A stretch of 64,000 nucleotides of DNA from Cloacibacterium caeni (GTDB lineage Bacteria > Bacteroidota > Bacteroidia > Flavobacteriales > Weeksellaceae), in NCBI RefSeq assembly GCF_907163105.1, contig NZ_OU015321.1:1875001-1939000 (forward strand), written 5' to 3'. Shown piece by piece: positions 45,431 through 53,969 of this stretch. Made by a program: the position numbers and the translations under genes. Below the pieces are notes generated by a model, which saw nothing but the letters and a program-made list of their open reading frames with translations, did no database searches and had not been told where the DNA came from. Each line of letters starts with the position of its first letter. The stretch's first letter is position 1.

Positions 45431-46267
45431 CTATTTTTTTACTGGAGCGATGTCCATTAGTTTCATGAATTCATCTAGCTTAGGCATGATGATGATTTCT
45501 GTTCTACGGTTTTCTGCACGTCCAGAAACGGAAGCATTGGTGGTTTTAGGGTTGTACTCACTTCTACCTCCTGCTGTAATTCTGTTAGGATTTACCCCAA
45601 ATTGTGTTTGTAAAATTTTCGCAACAGAAGTAGCTCTAAGCGCTGACAAATCCCAGTTATCTTTTGGTAAATTAGCACTTGCTAAAGGAACGTTATCTGT
45701 ATTACCTTCGATGAGAACGCTGTAAGTATCATAATCATTGATTACTTTTGCCACTTTTCCTAGAACTTCTTGAGCAGCTGGTAAAATGTTATAATCTCCT
45801 GTTTTGTATAGCATTTTGTCAGAAAGTGAAATCATCACTACTCCTTTTAGAACTTTTACATCTACATCTGCATCTGCTACATTATCTAAACTTCTTTTCA
45901 ATTTATTAGATAAAGCTAAATTTAAACTATCATTTTTAGAATTGGTAGAAATCAAACGCTTAATGTAAGAGTTAGACGCATTAATCTCTCCAATTAATTT
46001 ATCAATATTAGCAGAACCTTTTCCTGCGTTTGACAAACAAGCGTCTAGTGAAGATTTAAGCGCACCGTTTTGGTCTCTTAATAAATTGTTTTCACTGGTC
46101 AAACCTGCATTTGCTGCTTGTAAATCTTGAATTTGTCTTTGTCTCTCTCCTGCATTCTCAATACATTGTTTGTAATTAAGATTTAGCGCTTCGTATTGTT
46201 TTTTGCTTACACAAGAAGTAAGCGTAAGTGCGATTGCTCCTACAGCAAAAATTTTTAAAATTTTCAT
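45431..46267 (-). CDS. OmpA-family lipoprotein with coiled coil
   Basis: A 278-residue lipoprotein: lipobox TLTSC (Cys19), a helical stretch (about 20-110, QKQYEALNLNYKQC...LRDQNGALKSSL) and a C-terminal OmpA domain (about 150-262) that binds peptidoglycan. The signature is SVLIEGNTDNVPL near 175-190 and NRITAGGRSEYNPK near 232. Such proteins tie the outer membrane to the wall. It is transcribed alone, ended by the hairpin at 45383-45411. Confidence 0.92.
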   Translation of the reverse strand: MKILKIFAVGAIALTLTSCVSKKQYEALNLNYKQCIENAGERQRQIQDLQAANAGLTSENNLLRDQNGALKSSLDACLSNAGKGSANIDKLIGEINASNSYIKRLISTNSKNDSLNLALSNKLKRSLDNVADADVDVKVLKGVVMISLSDKMLYKTGDYNILPAAQEVLGKVAKVINDYDTYSVLIEGNTDNVPLASANLPKDNWDLSALRATSVAKILQTQFGVNPNRITAGGRSEYNPKTTNASVSGRAENRRTEIIIMPKLDEFMKLMDIAPVKK

Positions 46268-46330
46268 AAAGCTTTTATCTTTTTAAAATTATTGTTACCA
46301 AAATTACAAAATTCATTCCACAAGAAGAAT

Positions 46331-46339
46331 TATATTTGC
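46331..46339 (+). promoter_or_regulatory. -7 box of tilS
   Basis: TATATTTGC matches TAnnTTTGC and lies 16 nt before the TTG start codon of tilS, supporting that start. Confidence 0.5.
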
Positions 46340-46355
46340 CTAAAAATAGGCAGTT

Positions 46356-47306
46356 TTGTTAGATTTTAACAATTTTAAGGAAAATTTAGAAGTTTTAGGA
46401 GAAGACATTTTTTCTAAAAAATTTCTTTTGGCTGTTTCGGGTGGTGCAGATTCTATGGTGCTTTCGCACTTGTTTAGATTTTTCGACTCCGCTCAAAATG
46501 ACAAAGGCCTAGAGTTTCAAGTAGCTCATGTAAACTATCATTTCAGAGGAGAAGATTCTAATCTTGATCAAAAAATTGTTGAAGATTTTTGCAAAAAAAA
46601 TGACATCAAATTTCATCTAAAAGACGTTTCAGAACAAGAAAAAACTCAGATGAAATCCCTTCAAAATTGGGCTAGAGAATTGAGATATGATTTCTTTTTC
46701 AAAATTTTAGAAGAAGAAAATCTGGATTATGTTGTTACAGCTCATCATCTCAATGATGAGTTGGAAACCTTTTTCATCAATCTATCTCGAGGTTCGGGAA
46801 TTAAAGGATTAAGCGGAATTCCTAAAAATGAAAACAGCATTCTTCGTCCGCTTCTGAAATTCACCAAAGCAGAAATTTATGCTTTCGCAGAAGAAAACCA
46901 CATTGATTTCAGAGAAGATAAATCCAATGAAAAAAACGATTATCTTAGAAATAAAATCCGCAATCAACTCACCCCAAAAATTCTGGAAATTTTTCCTAAT
47001 TTTTTAGAACAATTTGGTGAAAGTTTGTCTTATTTAAGTTCGGTTAATGATTTTTATCAAAACGAAATCGAAAAAACATTTCAAGAAATTTTAATGGAAG
47101 AAAATGAAGAAGGATTTACCTTGAACAAAGAAATTTTATTCCAAAAACCGAAAGTCCTCATCATTGAAATCATTAGAAAACTCGGTTTCACAGGCATTGA
47201 GATTGAAAAAATCATGAATGCTGAAAACGGTAAATTTTTCCGAAGCAATAATCATGAAATTTCTATAAAAAGAAAAGAAATTGTTTGCACCAAAAGAAAA
47301 AAATGA
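46356..47306 (+). CDS. tilS: tRNA(Ile)-lysidine synthetase, short form
   Basis: Converts cytidine 34 of tRNA-Ile (CAU) to lysidine. The ATP pyrophosphatase P-loop SGGADS is at residues 28-33, followed by HVNYHFRGEDS and TAHHLNDELETF. The start is TTG at 46356-46358, the first codon after the -7 box. At 316 residues it lacks the C-terminal TilS_C domain of longer enzymes (about 430). The end may be affected by the A7 run at 47297-47303: losing one A would change the terminal KRKK to KRKNEILQEIDKINS, only nine more residues. The catalytic core is intact. Confidence 0.9.
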   Translation: MLDFNNFKENLEVLGEDIFSKKFLLAVSGGADSMVLSHLFRFFDSAQNDKGLEFQVAHVNYHFRGEDSNLDQKIVEDFCKKNDIKFHLKDVSEQEKTQMKSLQNWARELRYDFFFKILEEENLDYVVTAHHLNDELETFFINLSRGSGIKGLSGIPKNENSILRPLLKFTKAEIYAFAEENHIDFREDKSNEKNDYLRNKIRNQLTPKILEIFPNFLEQFGESLSYLSSVNDFYQNEIEKTFQEILMEENEEGFTLNKEILFQKPKVLIIEIIRKLGFTGIEIEKIMNAENGKFFRSNNHEISIKRKEIVCTKRKK

Positions 47307-47388
47307 AATTTTACAAGAAATTGATAAAATTAATTCTTAAAATAAGTTAAATCAGACTATTTATATCTCTTTAAGACCTACAATTTTA

Positions 47389-47396
47389 TATTTTTG
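47389..47396 (+). promoter_or_regulatory. -7 box of dsbD
   Basis: TATTTTTG matches TAnnTTTG and lies 19 nt before the dsbD ATG. The -33 element is not clear. Confidence 0.45.
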
Positions 47397-47415
47397 TACC
47401 TCTAAAAATTAAATA

Positions 47416-49464
47416 ATGAAGAAGTTTTTGCTTTTACTTTTTATCGCTGTTACCTCATTGTTCTCTGCGCAAATTCAGAAACACGTCACGATAAAATACG
47501 ATGTAAAATCACTCCCAAATAACGAATACGAAGCAGTAATTACCGCTAATATTGACAAAGGATGGCATATTTACTCTAAAGATATCGACCCAGAATCTGG
47601 AGCTATTCCCACAGAACTGAAGCTGAATTCTAAAGACATTCAACTGATTGGAAAACCTGTAGAAACAGGTAGCAGAAAAACCGAATTTTCTGAAGCTTTC
47701 GGCACAGATTTGATTTTCTTATCTGGAAATGTAACCATTAAGCAAAAATTTAAACTCAAAAACCCAGAAAAACCAGCCAATGTAATTGCAGAGTTTACCT
47801 ATCAAACTTGTGATGACAGAGTTTGTCTTGCTCCTGAATCTTTAGAATTTGAAAAAACGATAGCAGGTTCAGCAGTTGTAAAAACTGAGGAAAACAAAGA
47901 AGCGGTACAAAATGTAGATTCTTTACAATCTGTAGCTGCAACTATTCCTGTAACAACTGAAAATACAGAAATCGCTCCTCAACAAGAAGGTTTAAAGGTT
48001 TCTTCATTGGATTTCGAAAATCCTTTAACAGACTGTGGCGTAGCTAAAGAGAAAAAATCTGAAAACTACCTTACTTATTTATTTTTAGGATTTTTAGGTG
48101 GATTAATCGCTTTGTTAACGCCTTGCGTTTTCCCAATGATTCCATTGACCGTTTCATTCTTTACCAAAGGGCAAAAAGACAAAGCAAAAGGAAAAAGAGA
48201 CGCTTTCATTTACGGGTTTTTCATTCTATTAATCTTCGTTTTATTGAGCGTTCCGTTTCACATTATTGATGGAATTGCAGGAAACATTTTCAATCAAATT
48301 TCCACATCAGTTAGCTTAAATATTGTATTTTTCTTGATATTCTTATTCTTCGCAGGAAGTTTCTTCGGATATTATGATATTACATTACCAAGTTCTATAG
48401 CCAATAAATCTTCAAAAGCAGAAGAAGCAGGAGGAATCATCGGGATTTTCTTTATGGCTTTAACCTTGGTCATTGTTTCATTCTCATGTACTGGACCAAT
48501 TTTAGGAAGTTTATTAGGAAGCGCTGTTACAGGTTCTGCAAACGTTCCGATGCTATTAACCTTCGCTTTAGCAGGATTTGGTTTAAGCTGGGCAATAGTT
48601 TTCGGATTATTGGCATTATTTCCACAAGCATTACAAAGTTTGCCAAAATCTGGCGGCTGGATGAATACTGTAAAAGTAGTTCTCGGTTTTGTAGAATTAG
48701 CTTTGGCCTTAAAATTCTTATCCAAAGCAGATTTGGTATCCAAAACATTCTACCTAAAACGTGAGCTTTTCATCGCGATTTGGATTATCATTACCATCGG
48801 TTTAGTGCTTTATTTATTTGGAAAAATTAGATTTCCGCACGATGATAAAAACCAAAAAATTTCTGTCACTCGAAAAATCTTTGGAGTTTTAGGAATTGGA
48901 TTTTTAGTATATTTAGTTCAAGGATTAGTTCCTGCAGAAAGACCAAAACTACAGATGCTTTCAGGAATTTTGCCTCCAATTAATGTGAGTTATCTTCATG
49001 ATGAAAAAGACGGAATTCTAGGAATGCACCCAGAACATGATTATTTCAAAGCTATAGCATTGGCAAAGAAAGAAAATAAACCTGTTTTAATAGATTTCAC
49101 AGGTTATGGTTGCGAAAACTGTAGAAAAATGGAAGAATTTGTATGGAGCGAACCTGATATTTTACCAACTTTACAAAACGAAGTCATTCTCGCTTCTCTT
49201 TATGTAGACGACAAAGAAGAATTGCCAGAAGCAGAACAAACCAAAGTAGATTTAGGAAACGGACAAATGAAACGCATTAAAACCATTGGTGATAAATGGA
49301 GTATGTTCCAACAAGTGAATTTTAATAATAATTCTCAACCACATTACGTTTTGGTAACTCCAGAAGGAAAAGTGATTAACACTCCTGTTTCTGGTTATAT
49401 GCCGAAAGAAGATTTCAAAAAATTCTTAGAATGTGGAATCGAGTTTTATAAAAAACAGAAATAG
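47416..49464 (+). CDS. dsbD: Thiol:disulfide interchange protein DsbD
   Basis: Carries electrons from cytoplasmic thioredoxin across the inner membrane to periplasmic proteins. The 682 residues hold a signal peptide (to about 20), an N-terminal DsbD-alpha domain (about 20-160, with TCDDRVCLAPE), a membrane domain of about eight segments (220-500; the redox pair lies in LLTPCVFPMIPL and SFSCTGPILG), and a C-terminal thioredoxin domain with CENC (Cys566, Cys569). The IS3 element now separates the gene from the terminator at 50794-50826. Confidence 0.94.
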   Translation: MKKFLLLLFIAVTSLFSAQIQKHVTIKYDVKSLPNNEYEAVITANIDKGWHIYSKDIDPESGAIPTELKLNSKDIQLIGKPVETGSRKTEFSEAFGTDLIFLSGNVTIKQKFKLKNPEKPANVIAEFTYQTCDDRVCLAPESLEFEKTIAGSAVVKTEENKEAVQNVDSLQSVAATIPVTTENTEIAPQQEGLKVSSLDFENPLTDCGVAKEKKSENYLTYLFLGFLGGLIALLTPCVFPMIPLTVSFFTKGQKDKAKGKRDAFIYGFFILLIFVLLSVPFHIIDGIAGNIFNQISTSVSLNIVFFLIFLFFAGSFFGYYDITLPSSIANKSSKAEEAGGIIGIFFMALTLVIVSFSCTGPILGSLLGSAVTGSANVPMLLTFALAGFGLSWAIVFGLLALFPQALQSLPKSGGWMNTVKVVLGFVELALALKFLSKADLVSKTFYLKRELFIAIWIIITIGLVLYLFGKIRFPHDDKNQKISVTRKIFGVLGIGFLVYLVQGLVPAERPKLQMLSGILPPINVSYLHDEKDGILGMHPEHDYFKAIALAKKENKPVLIDFTGYGCENCRKMEEFVWSEPDILPTLQNEVILASLYVDDKEELPEAEQTKVDLGNGQMKRIKTIGDKWSMFQQVNFNNNSQPHYVLVTPEGKVINTPVSGYMPKEDFKKFLECGIEFYKKQK

Positions 49465-49477
49465 AATTATCAATTCT

Positions 49478-49480
49478 TTA
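49478..49480. repeat. Possible 3-bp target duplication of the IS3 element (left)
   Basis: TTA precedes the left end and is repeated at 50787-50789. Three base pairs is the IS3-family norm but is weak evidence on its own. Confidence 0.4.
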
Positions 49481-49514
49481 TGACTAATCCTAAAATAGGT
49501 TTACAAGTTTTACA

Positions 49515-50360
49515 TTAAAATACCAATCCGGAAGATATTGATTTTCCGGATTTTTTGTGGATTGTTTCCGGGGTTTTCATCTTCAGACTAAGATGTGGTC
49601 TTTTGTTGTTGTAAATATAAATACTTTCTTTAACCATTTGTTTTAAATCCTGAATGTTTTTGCATTTATAAATTAAAAATTCCTGCTTCAATATTCCGTT
49701 TATTCTTTCTGCCAAAGCATTTTGATAACAATCATAGCCATCTGTCATTGAGGGTTTTATTTTGTTTTCAACAAGTACTTTCTGATACACTTCTGAGCAA
49801 TATTGCAATCCCCTGTCTGAGTGATGAATAAGCGGAAGATGTGTTGTTCTGTTTTTAACGGCCATTTTCAGAGCTTTGACTACATTTTCAGCATTCATAT
49901 TTTCACTTAATTCGTAACCCATTATTTTTCTGCTGTAAGCATCCGTAACCAAAGATAAATAACAGACATTCGTTTTGGTTTTTATATAAGTGATATCGCT
50001 TACAAATACCTGTTCTTTTCTTTTTAGGCAAGTCGTTTTCAAAAGGTTGGGGTGTTTTCTGAGCCAGTGTTTGGAGAAAGTTGTTCTTGTATATCTTTTC
50101 TTAGGATAAATAAGCAGGTTTTCTCTTCGTAAATAATTGAACAGCGCATCTCTGCCTATTTTTATCTTTTCAAGCTTGAACTTATTTTTAAGCAAATAAT
50201 AAAGTTTTCTTGTTCCTATTCTGGGCTGTTCTAAACGAATCTCCTCAACGAATTGTTTAACTTTCTCCAATTCTTTTTCCCGAACACATAATCTTTGGCG
50301 CTGCTGGTAAATGGCTTGTCTGCTTATCCCAAACAATCTGCAGATTTTGGATAAACTCAA
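49515..50360 (-). CDS. IS3-family transposase OrfB (DDE integrase domain)
   Basis: A 281-residue catalytic part. Helix region SLSKICRLFGISRQAIY is followed by the rve-type core. The DDE triad is D in VFVSDITYIKTK, D in IHHSDRGLQY and E in ALAERINGILKQE. All are present, so it looks intact. The start is a TTG overlapping the orfA stop by 4 nt; in the family, expression is usually by -1 frameshifting from orfA, giving OrfAB. Confidence 0.93.
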   Translation of the reverse strand: MSLSKICRLFGISRQAIYQQRQRLCVREKELEKVKQFVEEIRLEQPRIGTRKLYYLLKNKFKLEKIKIGRDALFNYLRRENLLIYPKKRYTRTTFSKHWLRKHPNLLKTTCLKRKEQVFVSDITYIKTKTNVCYLSLVTDAYSRKIMGYELSENMNAENVVKALKMAVKNRTTHLPLIHHSDRGLQYCSEVYQKVLVENKIKPSMTDGYDCYQNALAERINGILKQEFLIYKCKNIQDLKQMVKESIYIYNNKRPHLSLKMKTPETIHKKSGKSISSGLVF

Positions 50361-50746
50361 TCCTTTTTCTTGGAGTTGTCTGACTGTTTGGGCGTAAACT
50401 TTTTTCGGATCTGTGTGCCGTATTGCTTGTCGGAGATATCAATCATCATATTGAGAACTTTGGTTTTCAGTTTCTCATCAGCTAATTCTTTCTCTAATCT
50501 TTTAATCTTTTCGGCGGGTGTTTCTTTGGATTGTAACATGGTATGAATGGTGGGTTTGCTCCAATCTAAATTACCATATTTTCTGAGCCAAACCAAAACG
50601 GTGCTTCTACCTTGGATACCGTAATGTTGTTGTGCCTGTTTGTAAGTGAATTCGCCCTTTTCTACACGGCTTACAATACCTAATTTAAAAGCCATTGTGT
50701 AATCTTGTTGTGTACGCTTTTCTACTGTCTTCTCTCGATTTTCCAT
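50357..50746 (-). CDS. IS3-family transposase OrfA (HTH domain)
   Basis: A 129-residue DNA-binding part: helix-turn-helix around QAQQHYGIQGRSTVLVWLRKYG and a leucine-zipper-like helix (EKIKRLEKELADEKLKTKVLNMMIDI). It ends SKKKD, encoded by AAG AAA AAG GAT TGA. A -1 slip at the A-rich codons AAAAAG would give GGA TTG AGT and enter orfB, a plausible programmed frameshift site. Confidence 0.92.
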   Translation of the reverse strand: MENREKTVEKRTQQDYTMAFKLGIVSRVEKGEFTYKQAQQHYGIQGRSTVLVWLRKYGNLDWSKPTIHTMLQSKETPAEKIKRLEKELADEKLKTKVLNMMIDISDKQYGTQIRKKFTPKQSDNSKKKD

Positions 50747-50786
50747 AATAAGTCTATTGGGTGTAAACTTATTTTAGGACGGGTCA

Positions 50787-50789
50787 TTA
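50787..50789. repeat. Possible 3-bp target duplication of the IS3 element (right)
   Basis: TTA, matching 49478-49480 directly after the right end. Confidence 0.4.
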
Positions 50790-50793
50790 TCAA

Positions 50794-50826
50794 TAAAAAA
50801 GCTTTCAAAATTTTGAAAGCTTTTTT
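50794..50826. terminator. Bidirectional terminator originally between dsbD and rhodanese
   Basis: A long perfect palindrome AAAAAAGCTTTCAAAA / TTTTGAAAGCTTTTTT with A/T tails. The IS3 element lies between it and dsbD, so dsbD transcripts must now cross 1.3 kb of IS before reaching it. Confidence 0.85.
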
Positions 50827-50850
50827 TATAAGTAAATTGTTTAGAACATT

Positions 50851-51237
50851 TTATTTTGCCAATTCTTCGTTTACCGTTTTGGTATTGATTCCGTTGGTTA
50901 CATTTTTTATTCCATTATATTCTAGAATCGCTTTCGCTTGTCCGCTTCTGTTTCCTATTCTACAAAAAACAATTACAGATGGCTTTCCTTTGAATTCATT
51001 CAATCTACTTTCTACTTCATCAAGCGGAATATTCACGGCTCCTTTTACACTTCCTTCTGCAAATTCTTGTGGAGTTCTTACATCTACCAAAAATGCCCCG
51101 TTTGCAACTTGTTCTTTAATCGAAACTTCTTTTTGGGCTTCAGTTTGAGTGTTACTTTCTGCTGGTTTAGGAGAAGAACACTGCGTTCCTAAGATTACTA
51201 AAACTCCTAAGCTCAATATTGATATTAACTTTTTCAT
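50851..51237 (-). CDS. Rhodanese-domain lipoprotein
   Basis: A 128-residue lipoprotein with lipobox LGTQC (Cys20) and a rhodanese domain (about 38-128). The active loop reads CRIGNRSGQA with catalytic Cys92. Such exported sulfurtransferases carry sulfane sulfur in the periplasm; the substrate is unknown. The proximity of dsbD and of a YeiH-type exporter suggests a sulfur or thiol context, but only loosely. It ends before the shared hairpin. Confidence 0.9.
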   Translation of the reverse strand: MKKLISILSLGVLVILGTQCSSPKPAESNTQTEAQKEVSIKEQVANGAFLVDVRTPQEFAEGSVKGAVNIPLDEVESRLNEFKGKPSVIVFCRIGNRSGQAKAILEYNGIKNVTNGINTKTVNEELAK

Positions 51238-51349
51238 TTTTTTCTATTTTTTACAAAACTATTTCATTAGCGAGAGTTCTTATGTAACAAAAGTTACAAT
51301 AGCAAATTTTGGTTTTGAATAATTTCGCGTTCGATAATTCAGAAAGAAC

Positions 51350-52276
51350 ATGCTCAAAAAAAAATTACTTCTTCAAATTCTCTTTTTAGCACTAGCTGTT
51401 TTATCTTTTTCACCACTTGTTTCTCCGCCAATTGCTTTATTATTCGGAATTCTTTTTGTGAATACATTCGGGAAAGTTCTAGAGACAGATACTTTTGTCA
51501 AAAAATTATTGCAGTATTCTATTATAGGATTAGGTTTCGGAATTAATCTGAATACCGCAATAGAAGCAGGAAGCCAAGGTTTTCTTTTCACCGTTTCTAC
51601 GATTGCTCTGGTCATGATTTTCGGTTTATTATTAGCCAAAATTTTAAAAATTGACAAAACCATTGCTCAACTCATTTCCGCAGGAACCGCAATCTGTGGA
51701 GGAAGCGCCATCGCAGCAGTTGCACCCATTTTAAAAGCCAACAGCAAACAAACTTCTGTAGCTTTAGGAATTGTCTTTGTTTTAAATGCTGTCGCACTGT
51801 TTATTTTCCCAGAAATTGGGCATTTTTTTAATTTAACTCAAAATCAGTTTGGAATTTGGAGTGCTATCGCTATTCACGATACAAGTTCTGTAGTTGGCGC
51901 TGCAAGTAAATACGGTAACGAAGCTTTACAAATTGCCACCACCGTAAAATTAGCAAGAGCTTTATGGATTATTCCGTTGGCTTTTCTTATTTCTATTTTT
52001 ACCAAAAGTGAAGGAAAAATTAAGATTCCTTATTTCATTGGTTTCTTTGTTTTAGCGATTTTAGCAGGAACTTATCTTCCTTTTTTACAAAATTTCAATT
52101 CTATCATTTCTGAAATTTCCAGAGACACACTCAAGGTTGCTCTTTTCTTAATTGGAGCAGGATTATCTTTACAAAATCTCAAAAATATAGGTATTAAGCC
52201 TCTCCTTTTAGGAATTATTCTTTGGATTTTCATTTCTAGCATTTCACTTTACGCTGTTTTAGAATTTTTGAAGTAA
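51350..52276 (+). CDS. YeiH/UPF0324 family membrane protein (putative sulfate exporter)
   Basis: A 308-residue membrane protein with about ten hydrophobic segments. The motifs GLGFGINLNTAIEAG, SAGTAICGGSAIAAVAPILKA and AIHDTSSVVGAA are the YeiH/PSE signature. Members are proposed sulfate or sulfonate exporters; direct proof is limited. The gene is divergent from the rhodanese gene and may share a regulatory region at 51238-51349. Confidence 0.88.
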   Translation: MLKKKLLLQILFLALAVLSFSPLVSPPIALLFGILFVNTFGKVLETDTFVKKLLQYSIIGLGFGINLNTAIEAGSQGFLFTVSTIALVMIFGLLLAKILKIDKTIAQLISAGTAICGGSAIAAVAPILKANSKQTSVALGIVFVLNAVALFIFPEIGHFFNLTQNQFGIWSAIAIHDTSSVVGAASKYGNEALQIATTVKLARALWIIPLAFLISIFTKSEGKIKIPYFIGFFVLAILAGTYLPFLQNFNSIISEISRDTLKVALFLIGAGLSLQNLKNIGIKPLLLGIILWIFISSISLYAVLEFLK

Positions 52277-52340
52277 GTATCGAAAGAATAAAAAGTTTGG
52301 TTAAATTTGTTTTCAATCAATACAAATTAATTCGATAACC

Positions 52341-52844
52341 ATGAAGAAACTATTTTTTATTCCTTTGATTCTCATCGCTTTCTCGTGCAATAAAACCGGA
52401 GAAAATAATGCTAAAAATATAGACAGCACGAAGATTATTGATTCCATCAATGCGGTGAGAATGAAATACAATGACAGCATCAGAGCATTGAACAACAAAA
52501 ATAATTACAGTGATTTAAGCGGAAAACATAAACTTACTTTCGTATCTGATGATGGCGTTTCATTAACTGGAACCGTGAATTTTACGAAAATTATGAGTGA
52601 TGGTTACGAAGTAAAAGGAAATGCAAAATCTGGAAAAAACATCCTCATCATAGATGGAAAAGCTGATAGAGTATCGCCAAAACACATTAATTTCTACGGA
52701 AAAATTACACAAACCATCAATGGTAAAACAGAATCTAAGAGCAACAGCAATACATTCAGAGATGAAGGAAAAGGAGAATTCTTTAGACTTCAACAGAAAA
52801 TAAACGCTCAAGGTTTTGTAGATTATATCGATATTTGGAAATAA
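52341..52844 (+). CDS. Hypothetical lipoprotein
   Basis: A 167-residue lipoprotein with lipobox LIAFSC (Cys16). The mature part is charged at first (KTGENNAKNIDSTKIID) and then beta-rich (KHKLTFVSDDGVSLTGTVNF, EVKGNAKSGKNILIIDGKADR). No family recognised. It is followed by a simple-sequence repeat region. Confidence 0.75.
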   Translation: MKKLFFIPLILIAFSCNKTGENNAKNIDSTKIIDSINAVRMKYNDSIRALNNKNNYSDLSGKHKLTFVSDDGVSLTGTVNFTKIMSDGYEVKGNAKSGKNILIIDGKADRVSPKHINFYGKITQTINGKTESKSNSNTFRDEGKGEFFRLQQKINAQGFVDYIDIWK

Positions 52845-52850
52845 GTTGAG

Positions 52851-52904
52851 GTAAAGGTAAAGGTAAAGGTAAAGGTAATTGTAAAGGTAAAGGCAAAGGT
52901 AAAG
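52851..52904 (+). repeat. Hexanucleotide tandem repeat (GTAAAG)9
   Basis: Nine 6-bp units of GTAAAG with two variants (one GTAATT, one GCAAAG). It starts 7 bp after the lipoprotein stop. The repeat is noncoding between two plus-strand genes. Confidence 0.9.
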
Positions 52905-52926
52905 GTTGAAAAATTTGAAATCTTTA

Positions 52927-52965
52927 ATCTCGTATCTCAAATCTCGTATCTCAAATCTCTCATCT
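52927..52965 (+). repeat. 14-bp tandem repeat (ATCTCGTATCTCAA)
   Basis: Two perfect copies (52927-52940 and 52941-52954) and a partial third (to 52965) lie just before the hydrolase gene. It follows the GTAAAG repeat with a 22-bp gap. Confidence 0.85.
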
Positions 52966-52980
52966 AAAAAATTAAAAATT

Positions 52981-53763
52981 ATGCTACATCACGAAATTTC
53001 AGGAAACGGCAAAAAACCATTGGTTTTACTTCATGGTTTTATGGAAAACACAACCATTTGGGAAGAAATGGAAGCTCATCTTTCTAAAGATTTCACATTG
53101 ATTAAAATAGATTTACCTGGACATGGAAAATCTAAAGTTTATCAAGAAATACACACCGTAGAATTGATGGCAGAAAAAGTAAAAGAAGTAATTGATGCTC
53201 TAAAATTAGAGAAAATCAATTTGCTAGGACATTCTTTGGGAGGTTATGTTTCTCTGGCTTTTGCAGAAAATTTTCCTGAAATTTTAGAAAGCATGACTTT
53301 ATTTTTCTCGACTACAGTTGCAGATGATGAAGAGAAAAAAGCAATCCGAACAAGAAGTATTGCCGTAATTGATGAAAATTTTGAAACTTTCGTCAAAACT
53401 TCTATTCCCAATCTTTTTAGCAATAATGAAAAAGATATTTTAGAAGGCAAAATAGAATTGGCGAAAAATATAGCAAAATCTACCAATAAAGAAGGCGTAA
53501 AAGCAGCTCAATTAGGAATGGCTGAAAGACCAGACCGAACTGAAATTTTAGAAAATTTAGACGCAAAAATTCTCATCATTGCTGGGAAATATGACAATGC
53601 TGTAAAAACCGAAAATCTTCTCAAAACTATTCCAGAAAAGACCAATATCAAAACTTATGTTCTTGATTGCGGACACAACGGACATTGGGAAAAGCCAACG
53701 ATCTGTGCAGAAATTATCAATACGGAGTTGTTGCATAATTTGCCGAAACATTTTTTACTCTAA
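52981..53763 (+). CDS. Alpha/beta hydrolase
   Basis: A 260-residue hydrolase. The nucleophile elbow GHSLGG (Ser85), oxyanion-side LLHGF (residues 16-20), the late aspartate in IIAGKYDNAVK and His in DCGHNGHWEKP form a clear triad. Substrate unknown. I chose ATG 52981 (MLHHEISGNG) over a TTG 75 nt upstream, because the latter translates the simple-repeat DNA. Confidence 0.9.
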   Translation: MLHHEISGNGKKPLVLLHGFMENTTIWEEMEAHLSKDFTLIKIDLPGHGKSKVYQEIHTVELMAEKVKEVIDALKLEKINLLGHSLGGYVSLAFAENFPEILESMTLFFSTTVADDEEKKAIRTRSIAVIDENFETFVKTSIPNLFSNNEKDILEGKIELAKNIAKSTNKEGVKAAQLGMAERPDRTEILENLDAKILIIAGKYDNAVKTENLLKTIPEKTNIKTYVLDCGHNGHWEKPTICAEIINTELLHNLPKHFLL

Positions 53764-53766
53764 ATA

Positions 53767-53860
53767 TTAAAGCAACCCTAAATTTTCAACCACCACTTTT
53801 CCGCCATAAACGATACAAAGTATCGAAGAAATAATCACCAAACTGGCTTGTAACTTAGAA
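53767..53860 (-). pseudogene. Remnant: C-terminal fragment of a membrane protein
   Basis: Minus-strand frame without a start codon ends LQASLVIISSILCIVYGGKVVVENLGLL at stop 53767-53769. An upstream in-frame stop lies about 95 nt away. It looks like the last segment of a membrane protein whose gene has been lost. I do not recognise the family. Confidence 0.35.
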
Positions 53861-53869
53861 AATCACCGA

Positions 53870-53967
53870 AGAACACGCAGGAAAAGTCATTATGGAAAGT
53901 GCTTTTGGCGGAAAACGCGGAGTAAATCCTTTAATTGGTGTGCAATTGCCTAGGATTTCTAAAATCC
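53870..53967 (+). pseudogene. Remnant: fragment of an unidentified protein
   Basis: A plus-strand frame reads ITEEHAGKVIMESAFGG then KRGVNPLIGVQLPRIS, a protein-like composition with no start or upstream frame. It ends in a region of short repeats. It may be the decayed end of another lost gene. No family recognised. Confidence 0.35.
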
Positions 53968-53969
53968 GC

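Larger units (their letters stand above)
49481..50786 (-). mobile_element. IS3-family insertion sequence, 1,306 bp
   Basis: Two overlapping frames (orfA 50357-50746, orfB 49515-50360) are flanked by imperfect inverted repeats of 25 bp: TGACTAATCCTAAAATAGG... at 49481 and the complement of ...TTTTAGGACGGGTCA ending at 50786 (four mismatches). A TTA target duplication flanks it. It lies between dsbD and its terminator hairpin at 50794-50826 and reads against dsbD. Confidence 0.88.

Noticed and set aside
52851-52965. Tandem repeats as a CRISPR array
   Set aside because: The units (6 and 14 bp) abut each other without spacers and no cas genes are nearby.
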